The notes under the pieces: generated by a model
What the model was told of the DNA's origin: nothing
What the model saw: only the letters and a program-made list of their open reading frames with translations
Database searches by the model: none
Source: an uncultured Acidobacteriota bacterium
GTDB lineage: Bacteria; Acidobacteriota; Terriglobia; Terriglobales; Acidobacteriaceae
Assembly (NCBI GenBank): GCA_903832475.1
Contig: CAILBQ010000221.1
Location: 1 to 7,987 of the forward strand
Direction: 5' to 3'
Length of the DNA: 7,987 nt
Position numbers and translations under genes: made by a program
Part shown: positions 1 to 5,013 of the stretch, one piece after another
Numbering within the stretch: the first letter of the stretch is position 1
Layout: every line of letters starts with the position of its first letter

Positions 1-204
1 GGGGGTGTCGGGCGATCCGGTGAGCAGGTTGTCGACGGTCTTGGGGAACCAGGGAACGCCGACATGGTCCTTGATGCGCTGGATCACTTCGCCGGCGGTC
101 AGCGGACCTTTTGCACCTTGGCTGGTAGGGGTCTGGCCCAGGGCGCTCCCCGCCATCAAAACGCTGCCTGCGGCAATCAACTCACGTCGCGTAAATGCAC
201 TCAT
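1..204 (-). CDS. Nif3-like (DUF34) dinuclear metal protein with Tat-type leader, 5' part only
   Basis: The minus-strand frame opens with ATG at 204-202 and stays open for 68 codons to the window edge, so only the N-terminus is present. Residues 1-24 look like a twin-arginine export leader: TRREL at residues 5-9, a hydrophobic stretch IAAGSVLMAGSALG, and a likely cleavage around LGQ. The mature part contains LTAGEVIQRIKDHVGVPW and then TVDNLLTGSPDTP. I recognise this pattern from secreted Nif3-like dinuclear metal-centre hexameric proteins of Acidobacteria and relatives, in which the TVD..k.GdP.tpV segment comes early. The metal-binding histidines lie beyond the window, so the family call rests on this segment alone. 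No Shine-Dalgarno sequence is visible; a TATGAT box 8 nt upstream of the ATG suggests a leaderless or very short leader mRNA. The gene is divergent from the DUF2339 gene. The frame and leader are secure; the family is moderately so, and the biochemical role of the family is not settled. Confidence 0.62.
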   Translation of the reverse strand, partial: MSAFTRRELIAAGSVLMAGSALGQTPTSQGAKGPLTAGEVIQRIKDHVGVPWFPKTVDNLLTGSPDTP

Positions 205-212
205 GAGCCAAC

Positions 213-241
213 ATCATAGAGGAACGGCACGGGTGAGGTAA
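213..241 (-). promoter_or_regulatory. Candidate promoter for the Nif3-like gene, leaderless spacing
   Basis: On the minus strand, TATGAT (plus positions 213-218) matches the -10 consensus TATAAT at 5 of 6 bases. A weak -35 candidate TTACCT (236-241) lies 17 nt upstream and matches only 3 of 6. Only 8 nt separate the -10 box from the ATG at 204, which would place transcription start at or next to the start codon. This fits the absence of a Shine-Dalgarno sequence. Inference from sequence only. Confidence 0.35.
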
Positions 242-287
242 CGCCGGACGCATTCCCAATGGGCCATGGCGCGGGGCCGGTCACTGG

Positions 288-293
288 TATACA
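288..293 (+). promoter_or_regulatory. Weak -10-like box upstream of the DUF2339 gene
   Basis: TATACA at 288-293 matches the -10 consensus at 4 of 6 bases and lies 10 nt before the ATG at 304. No -35 hexamer is recognisable 16-18 nt upstream. If it is used, transcription would start at about 300, which would exclude the ATG at 259 and give an almost leaderless mRNA. Weak evidence. Confidence 0.2.
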
Positions 294-303
294 TTGGACG
301 CCA

Positions 304-2247
304 ATGGACCCCAGCCTAAATAGCAGTCTGGAATTTCAGATCAATGAACTGCGCAAGCGGGTCTATTGGCTGGAAGAGACGCTGAAGCGTCACGGCATCC
401 AGGTGCTCGCTGAGTTGCCGCGAGCGGAGAGAGCATCCGAACCTGCCGTCATGGCGCACGTTCCAGCGGAGATGCAGACGACACCGGCGCTGCCCTTCGA
501 AGAGCGCCAGCCAACATTTTCAGCGCAGGATGCTGCAGCGGTTTTGCCGACGCGGCCGGACGGTCCGAGCCTGGAGAACCGCATCGGGTCGCAGTGGTTC
601 AATCGCATCGGGATCCTGGCAGTGCTGATCAGCGCGGCTTGGTTTCTCAAGCTGGCCATCGACAATCACTGGATCGGGCCGCTGGGAAGGGTGCTGATCG
701 GGCTGCTGGCGGGCGCCGGGTTGATTGCGTGGTCGGAGCGGTTCCGATCACGGGGATACGATGCATTTTCCTATTCGCTGAAAGCCGTGGGCAGCGGCGT
801 TTTATATCTTTCGCTGTGGGCCGCATTCTCGCTGTTCCATCTCCTACCTTCGTCGGTGGCGTTTGCCGCCATGATCCTGGTGACCGCTTTCAACGGCTTC
901 ATGGCGTGGACGCAGGATGCCGAGTTGCTTGGTCTCTACGCGATTGCCGGCGGCCTGAGCACGCCGCTGCTGCTTTCGGAAGGCGGCAATCATGAAGTCA
1001 CACTGTTCAGCTACCTCTTCATGCTGGATGTCGCGGTGCTGGCGCTGGTTGTTCTCAAGCCTTGGTCACGGCTGCTGTTTGCCAGCTTCCTGGGAACGAT
1101 CTTTTTTTTCGCGGGGTGGTGGGCCGAGTATTACTCCCACTCGCAGGCGGGACGCACTTCTGTCTTTCTGACGTTATTTTTCCTGGTTTTTGCGTTTGCT
1201 CCGCGGCTGATGAAACTGCGCGGAGGCGCTGAGGGAGAAGACACAGCGTCAGTGTCCTCGCATCCCTCGGCTTGGGACAACCTGTCCGGAATCCTTTTGC
1301 CGCTGATGAATGCTTCGCTAGCCTTTCTGGCCTTCTACACCATCGTCGACGAAACGGTGGCCCCTTGGCTGGCGGTAGGATTTGCAGCGTTTTACCTGGG
1401 GATGCTGCGTCTGCCTGAGCAGGGTATCCTGCGCCGCAATCCTCCTCTCCTGTCTGGCCTATACCTGGCCACGGCTGTGGTCTTCCTGACCATCGCGATT
1501 CCGTTGAAGGCGCATGGCCGTTGGCTCACTATCGGCTGGCTGGTGGAGGGTGCGGCCATGCTTTGGGTTTCGCGACGGGTGGGGTCGGCGCTGCTGCGGG
1601 TGCTGGCGGTTCTCTGCCTGCTGCTGGGACTGGGTGCGCTGGCCGTCGTGAATCCCGCGGCTTCGTTCACCCCGGTCTTCAACCAGCGATTTGGCACCTA
1701 CTGCGTGGCCATCGCCGCGCTTGCCTTTACCGCGTGGCTGGCCAGGCGCAGCCATGACGAGCTTGCTCAGGACCAGCAGCGCCGGGACGAGGAAAACATG
1801 GATGGCACGCTGCCCTGGATCACGATTGCCCCGGCCGCGCTGCTGCTGGTCAACGTGCTGGTCCTGTGTGCACTGGGTTGGGAGATCCATTATTACTGGT
1901 GGTACCTGAGATGGACGGGTGACGAGGGGCTGCTGCGCGACTGGCGCATGTATGCCCACTTCAGCTACTCGGGCTTGTTCATGGTCTTCGGCGCAATTCT
2001 GCTGGCCGTCGGCTTCTGGAAGCGCTCGGCATTTGTGCGCTGGCAGGCGCTGGTGCTGATGGCATTGGCCATCGGCAAAGTTTTCCTTGTGGACATGAGC
2101 GAGCTCAGCCAAGGTTATCGCATTCTCAGTTTCCTCGGCCTCGGCGTGTTGTTGCTGGGAGTCAGCTTTGTCTACCAGCGCGACTGGCTGAACCTGAAGG
2201 CGCGTCCAGCACCGGCTGAACCGGCGCGAGATACGCGCACGCCATGA
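304..2247 (+). CDS. DUF2339 polytopic membrane protein
   Basis: A 647-residue integral membrane protein of the DUF2339 family (PF10101), whose function is unknown. Residues about 9-33 (LEFQINELRKRVYWLEETLK) are charged and heptad-like, a likely short coiled coil, followed by a Pro/Ala-rich linker to about residue 88. The family's conserved entry block follows (ENRIGSQWFNRIGILAVLI, about 91-109), then a run of more than a dozen hydrophobic segments to the C-terminus, including GLYAIAGGLSTPLLL (about 210-224). The conserved last part, GKVFLVDMSELSQGYRILSF (about 591-610), is present. Start choice: an in-frame ATG also occurs at 259, with the same CCAATGG context, but the extra 15 residues (MGHGAGPVTGIHWTP) do not look like family sequence. 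The start at 304 begins MDPSLNSSLEFQINEL, which does. No good Shine-Dalgarno sequence precedes either. The gene overlaps the next by 4 nt, so translation of the two is probably coupled. Family call is confident; role is not known. Confidence 0.9.
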   Translation: MDPSLNSSLEFQINELRKRVYWLEETLKRHGIQVLAELPRAERASEPAVMAHVPAEMQTTPALPFEERQPTFSAQDAAAVLPTRPDGPSLENRIGSQWFNRIGILAVLISAAWFLKLAIDNHWIGPLGRVLIGLLAGAGLIAWSERFRSRGYDAFSYSLKAVGSGVLYLSLWAAFSLFHLLPSSVAFAAMILVTAFNGFMAWTQDAELLGLYAIAGGLSTPLLLSEGGNHEVTLFSYLFMLDVAVLALVVLKPWSRLLFASFLGTIFFFAGWWAEYYSHSQAGRTSVFLTLFFLVFAFAPRLMKLRGGAEGEDTASVSSHPSAWDNLSGILLPLMNASLAFLAFYTIVDETVAPWLAVGFAAFYLGMLRLPEQGILRRNPPLLSGLYLATAVVFLTIAIPLKAHGRWLTIGWLVEGAAMLWVSRRVGSALLRVLAVLCLLLGLGALAVVNPAASFTPVFNQRFGTYCVAIAALAFTAWLARRSHDELAQDQQRRDEENMDGTLPWITIAPAALLLVNVLVLCALGWEIHYYWWYLRWTGDEGLLRDWRMYAHFSYSGLFMVFGAILLAVGFWKRSAFVRWQALVLMALAIGKVFLVDMSELSQGYRILSFLGLGVLLLGVSFVYQRDWLNLKARPAPAEPARDTRTP

Positions 2248-3503
2248 AACTTGTGCTGTCTCTTCTCGCGCTGATGATGTACGCCGCACCCGCTGCGGAG
2301 ATTCGCCATTTCCAGTATCAACGGCCGGTAGATGCGGCGGTAAAGACCGCCGGGCAATCGTGCCTGGCAATCGATCCGGCCATCTATCCGCATGCGGAAC
2401 AGCAGATTGCCGACCTGAGGCTCTATCACGATGGAACCGTAACTCCGTATGCACTGCGCTCGGCGGCCTTGCTGCGGCAGAACGATCAGACAATCTCTCC
2501 AGTCAACCTCGGAGTGCAAGGCAGCAACGTCGTCTTCGACGCGGCCATGCCTTTGGGCACATACGGGAACGTGTCTCTCGATGTGTCTGCGCAGGATTTC
2601 ATTGCTGCCGTGACGGTCACTTCAGTGCGGGAAGCAGGGAACGCGCCCACCAAACTCGGAACGTTTACCATCTTCGATTTCACGCGACAGAAGCTGGGGC
2701 GCAGCACGGTGCTGCATCTGCCGCCTTCGAACTTTCCTCATCTGCATTTTCAGGTCACGAGGCCACTGCATCCGGAAAATATCCATGGCCTTTCGCTCTC
2801 GCGGGTGGCTTCGCGCCAGCCTCTTTACCAGGCCGTTGCGCAGAGTTCTGAGATCCGGCAACAGGGACAAGTGTCGGTGGTTGAGTTCACTCTCCCCGCC
2901 CACGTGCCGGTTGACCGAGTCACCTTTGTATCCGCAGACCAGCCGCTTAACTTTAGTCGTATGGTGACGGTTCGCGTGGTCGATCTTCCGGCTCACCCCA
3001 CAGGCGACGCAGAGCCGCCTCAACCGCGGATCTTTGGTGGAAACCTGCTGCGGCTGCATCGATTGGAAGAAGGTCATCGCATCGACGAAGAGCGGCTATC
3101 GATAGACGTTCCCATGGATTTTGCGCCAGAGGCTTCGAAATGGACGGTGACGGTAGTCAACGGCGATGATGCGCCGGTTCCGTTTTCCCGGGTGCAACTG
3201 GAAGTGCTGGAGCATGATCTGTGCTTCGATGCTGCGCCTTTAGGGAAATACACGCTGTACTATGGCGATCCCGCCTTGCCTGCTCCGCATTACGATTATG
3301 CAGATCTGTTTCAGTTGCAGGCCGACGGCGCCCACGCCTCGCTTGGTCCTGAGCAGGTCAATCTGCAATATGAGCCGCGGCAGGACGAACGGTCCTTCAC
3401 CGACCGTCATCCCATCCTGCTCTGGGCAGCCTTGATCCTGGTCATTCTTACGCTGGCGGGGATTGCTCTCGGCACGGCGAAGCGGCCGTCCGCTTCCCCA
3501 TGA
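2244..3503 (+). CDS. DUF3999 envelope protein, signal peptide plus C-terminal anchor
   Basis: A 419-residue protein that I recognise as DUF3999 (PF13163), a family often found directly after DUF2339 genes and without assigned function. Residues 1-18 form a signal peptide (MKLVLSLLALMMYAAPAA), followed by EIRHFQYQRPVDA, the typical beginning of the family. A long, mainly beta-type periplasmic region runs to about residue 388, with the characteristic segment ADLRLYHDGTVTPYAL (about 56-71). A single membrane segment (ILLWAALILVILTLAGIALG, 391-410) and a short basic tail (TAKRPSASP) close the protein. The expected topology is periplasmic domain out, tail in. The ATG shares ATGA with the stop of the DUF2339 gene, and there is no separate strong ribosome site, so translational coupling is likely. 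The pair probably works together in the inner membrane and periplasm; that is inference from the overlap and the recurrent neighbourhood. Confidence 0.87.
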   Translation: MKLVLSLLALMMYAAPAAEIRHFQYQRPVDAAVKTAGQSCLAIDPAIYPHAEQQIADLRLYHDGTVTPYALRSAALLRQNDQTISPVNLGVQGSNVVFDAAMPLGTYGNVSLDVSAQDFIAAVTVTSVREAGNAPTKLGTFTIFDFTRQKLGRSTVLHLPPSNFPHLHFQVTRPLHPENIHGLSLSRVASRQPLYQAVAQSSEIRQQGQVSVVEFTLPAHVPVDRVTFVSADQPLNFSRMVTVRVVDLPAHPTGDAEPPQPRIFGGNLLRLHRLEEGHRIDEERLSIDVPMDFAPEASKWTVTVVNGDDAPVPFSRVQLEVLEHDLCFDAAPLGKYTLYYGDPALPAPHYDYADLFQLQADGAHASLGPEQVNLQYEPRQDERSFTDRHPILLWAALILVILTLAGIALGTAKRPSASP

Positions 3504-3575
3504 CGGGCGAAATCAATCTCCATGGAGCGTCTTCTCCGCCTTGGAAATTGGGCCTGGCACCTGGCGTACTGCAGG

Positions 3576-3602
3576 TAGACCTTGCCTTTCGCCATTTACA
3601 AT
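3576..3602 (+). promoter_or_regulatory. Candidate promoter inside the 5' end of the ABC ATPase frame
   Basis: TACAAT at 3597-3602 matches the -10 consensus at 5 of 6 bases, and TAGACC at 3576-3581 matches -35 at 4 of 6, with a short 15-nt spacer. Transcription would begin near 3609, exactly where an in-frame GTG codon lies. If used, this would separate the ATPase from the DUF2339-DUF3999 transcript and make GTG 3609 a leaderless start. The short spacer makes this uncertain. Confidence 0.25.
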
Positions 3603-4385
3603 CGTCAGGTGCAGCCTGAAACGAGTTCCGCCATCATCACCGCCGAAAACCTTACCAAGGTCTACCGTTCCGGGCGCATTGAAGTGCCCGCGGTCCGCGG
3701 TGTTTCCTTCTCCGTCAAGCGCGGCGAGTTCATCGCGATCGTGGGCCCTTCCGGCTCAGGCAAGTCGACGCTTTTCTACCTGCTGGGCGGCCTGACGCGC
3801 GCGACTTCAGGGCGCGTCATCATCGACGGCGTCGATTTTGCGACGCTCGACGACGCGGCACGCACACGCCTGCGCAAGCAGCGCATCGGATTTGTCTTCC
3901 AGCGATTCAACCTGCTGCCGACGCTGACCGCCATGGGAAATATTGAGATTGCCCATGCCATCAGCGGGGACAAGAAGCCGTTGGATAAGGCATATCTTGA
4001 CCATCTGAGCGGGTTGCTTTCAATCCAGGGGCGACTCGATCATTTGCCGTCGGAACTATCGGGCGGCGAGCAGCAGCGCGTAGCCATTGCGCGCGCCCTG
4101 ATCACGCGTCCGGCGATCGTGCTGGCCGACGAGCCGACGGGGAACCTGGATACGAAGAATTCTGATGCGGTGCTGGCGATGCTGCGTCGATCGAATCAGG
4201 AGCTGGGGCAGACCGTGCTCATGATCACTCACAACCTGGAGGCCGCGGCGATTGCGGACCGGATCCTGCAAGTGCGCGATGGAGAGATCGTTGCCAACAC
4301 GACGCCGGATCGCCTGACAGCCGCTGCGGTGTCGTCCATCCCGTCCCTGCCGGTAGTCCCGCCTGGTTTGGACGCCGTTTCGTAA
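3582..4385 (+). CDS. ABC transporter ATP-binding protein, MacB/LolD/FtsE type
   Basis: A cytoplasmic ATPase that would drive an inner-membrane ABC permease. All motifs are present (numbering from TTG 3582, 267 residues): Walker A GPSGSGKS at 55-62, Q-loop FVFQRFNLLP with Gln107, signature LSGGEQQR at 159-166, Walker B IVLADEP at 179-185, the following TGNLD, and the switch His217 in MITHN. The FQRFNLLPTLTA segment and LADEPTGNLD are typical of the MacB/LolD/FtsE group, which serves lipoprotein release, efflux or cell-division permeases. No permease is encoded in this window, so the substrate cannot be named. The start is unsettled: TTG 3582 has only a weak AGGT upstream, while GTG 3609 (VQPETSSAIITAENL) lies 6 nt after a good -10 box and keeps the whole ATPase domain. 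Residues 240-267 form a non-conserved tail rich in Ser, Pro and Val. The gene follows the DUF3999 gene by 78 nt on the same strand; shared transcription is possible. Confidence 0.93.
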   Translation: MPFAIYNRQVQPETSSAIITAENLTKVYRSGRIEVPAVRGVSFSVKRGEFIAIVGPSGSGKSTLFYLLGGLTRATSGRVIIDGVDFATLDDAARTRLRKQRIGFVFQRFNLLPTLTAMGNIEIAHAISGDKKPLDKAYLDHLSGLLSIQGRLDHLPSELSGGEQQRVAIARALITRPAIVLADEPTGNLDTKNSDAVLAMLRRSNQELGQTVLMITHNLEAAAIADRILQVRDGEIVANTTPDRLTAAAVSSIPSLPVVPPGLDAVS

Positions 4386-4394
4386 TACTCCGGA

Positions 4395-4470
4395 GCGGGC
4401 GGGAATCAAGTCCGTTCGGCTGCAGCAGGCAAGTTGCTGGTCTGTGCAGGTTTGACCGCACCCCGCCCGC
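4395..4470. repeat. 9-bp perfect inverted repeat between the ATPase gene and the tRNA locus
   Basis: GCGGGCGGG at 4395-4403 and CCCGCCCGC at 4462-4470 are exact reverse complements separated by 58 nt. A second pair lies inside: CTGCA at 4420-4424 with TGCAG at 4445-4449. There is also a CAGCA/TGCTG pair (4423-4427/4435-4439) that competes with it. The right outer arm lies within the -35/-10 spacer of the tRNA promoter. A transcript reading through from the ATPase gene could fold into a long GC-clamped structure, but no U-tract follows, so it is not a standard intrinsic terminator. Confidence 0.5.
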
Positions 4471-4480
4471 CCGATATACT
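4452..4480 (+). promoter_or_regulatory. Sigma-70-type promoter of the tRNA-Gly/tRNA-Cys locus
   Basis: TTGACC at 4452-4457 (5 of 6 to TTGACA) and TATACT at 4475-4480 (5 of 6 to TATAAT) are separated by exactly 17 nt. Transcription would start near 4487, leaving a leader of about 8 nt before the mature tRNA-Gly 5' end at 4495. This is the best promoter in the window. The segment after the -10 box (CATTTAGG) is not the GC-rich discriminator usually linked to stringent control. Confidence 0.8.
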
Positions 4481-4494
4481 CATTTAGGTAACAA

Positions 4495-4569
4495 GCGGGA
4501 GTAGCTCAGTGGTAGAGCATCGCCTTGCCAAGGCGAGGGTCGCGAGTTCAAATCTCGTCTCCCGCTCCA
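4495..4569 (+). tRNA. tRNA-Gly, anticodon GCC
   Basis: A complete cloverleaf can be drawn. The acceptor arm GCGGGAG (4495-4501) pairs fully with CTCCCGC (4559-4565), followed by discriminator T and encoded CCA (4567-4569). The D arm is GCTC...GAGC. The anticodon stem TCGCC/GGCGA (4520-4524/4532-4536) encloses the loop TTGCCAA with anticodon GCC at 4527-4529. The T arm GCGAG/CTCGT (4542-4546/4554-4558) has one G-T pair and the loop TTCAAAT. It reads glycine codons GGC and GGT. It is the first gene of a two-tRNA transcript. Confidence 0.97.
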
Positions 4570-4577
4570 TTCCGCCC

Positions 4578-4593
4578 TCCGACGCCCGTCGGA
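4578..4593 (+). other. Small hairpin in the spacer between the two tRNAs
   Basis: TCCGAC (4578-4583) and GTCGGA (4588-4593) pair perfectly around the loop GCCC, giving a 6-bp stem in the 77-nt spacer. No U-tract follows, so it is not a terminator. It may help to isolate the two cloverleaves or mark the precursor for cleavage; that role is inferred. Confidence 0.5.
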
Positions 4594-4646
4594 CTGGCTA
4601 CGGCAGGAATGGACATTCACAGGAACAATCAGGCGAGCCCTGCCAA

Positions 4647-4721
4647 GGCGCGGTACCCAAGTGGTAAGGGAGAGGTCTGCAAAACCTTTATGCGTCGGTT
4701 CGATCCCGACCCGCGCCTCCA
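4647..4721 (+). tRNA. tRNA-Cys, anticodon GCA
   Basis: The acceptor arm GGCGCGG (4647-4653) pairs fully with CCGCGCC (4711-4717), followed by discriminator T, the identity base of tRNA-Cys, and encoded CCA (4719-4721). The anticodon stem GAGGT/ACCTT (4672-4676/4684-4688) encloses loop CTGCAAA with GCA at 4679-4681. The T arm contains GGTTCGATCC. It reads cysteine codons TGC and TGT. The order Gly(GCC)-Cys(GCA) recalls the glyW-cysT-leuZ operon of Escherichia coli, but no tRNA-Leu follows here. No independent promoter is evident between the two tRNAs, so they are probably co-transcribed from the promoter at 4452-4480. Confidence 0.96.
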
Positions 4722-4925
4722 ATTCCCTCGATTACCAAATTCATAGTCACCCGTTGCCTCAATGAACGAGGGCCTGGAGCCTTCTCTGTTGTGGGACGGG
4801 CGCAAGAGCACTCATATCAGGCAGAAGACGTTCGTGTTCGCCCTGGTTGGGGCCGCTTAGGGTGCGAGCATTCGCCGACCGGTTCGTGGAGCGCCACACC
4901 GCCTCAGTAAAGCGATTTGTTTGTA
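4722..4925. other. Non-coding stretch after the tRNAs
   Basis: I see no gene or further tRNA here. CCCTCG (4725-4730) and CGAGGG (4767-4772) are reverse complements 36 nt apart and could close a loose stem after tRNA-Cys, but there is no following T-run, so no intrinsic terminator can be called. No duplicated tRNA 3' end is seen that would mark an integrated element. Confidence 0.5.
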
Positions 4926-4955
4926 TTGCTGGAATTGCCGGTCAGCCGCTATAGT
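4926..4955 (+). promoter_or_regulatory. Candidate promoter of the tannase-family gene
   Basis: TATAGT at 4950-4955 matches -10 at 5 of 6 bases. TTGCTG at 4926-4931 is a partial -35 (3 of 6) with an 18-nt spacer. The leader to the ATG at 5014 would be about 50 nt and includes a strong Shine-Dalgarno sequence. A near-repeat, TTGCTGG (4926-4932) and TTGCCGG (4935-4941), overlaps the -35 region and could be a regulator site, but this is only a visual observation. Confidence 0.45.
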
Positions 4956-5000
4956 CGGATGTCCGCGGAAATGATTCATGCGCGGTATCCAGATCTTCTC

Positions 5001-5006
5001 GAAGGA
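5001..5006 (+). promoter_or_regulatory. Ribosome binding site that decides the tannase start
   Basis: GAAGGA at 5001-5006 lies 7 nt before the ATG at 5014. It lies downstream of another in-frame ATG at 4978, so it supports 5014 as the start. The signal peptide beginning at 5014 agrees. Confidence 0.8.
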
Positions 5007-5013
5007 CAAGACC

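Noticed and set aside
1459..2493. A 344-codon open frame on the minus strand opposite the DUF2339 gene
   Set aside because: It is antisense to a well recognised family. Its composition is rich in Gln, His and Arg without domain signs, as expected from the complement of a GC-rich membrane-protein gene.
3463..3795. A 110-codon plus-strand frame across the DUF3999-ATPase junction
   Set aside because: It overlaps the ATPase gene in another frame and has low-complexity Ser/Pro/Arg composition; it is a shadow frame.
4480..4722. A minus-strand open frame covering both tRNAs, with peptides such as SGRRDLNSRPSPWQGD
   Set aside because: This is the well-known spurious peptide produced by reading a tRNA gene backwards; both tRNAs fold perfectly, so no protein is called.
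4725..4772. CCCTCG/CGAGGG as a terminator of the tRNA locus
   Set aside because: The 36-nt loop and the absence of a T-run do not fit an intrinsic terminator.
4629..4811. A second minus-strand frame across tRNA-Cys with GSGSNRRIKVLQTSPLPLGYR
   Set aside because: Again an antisense tRNA artefact; it has no separate start signal or domain.
4495..4977. A possible integrated element at the tRNA genes
   Set aside because: No integrase, no duplicated tRNA 3' end and no change in gene style are visible near the tRNAs.
4978..5013. An earlier in-frame ATG at 4978 for the tannase-family gene
   Set aside because: The strong GAAGGA site at 5001-5006 lies downstream of it, and the signal peptide starts cleanly at 5014.
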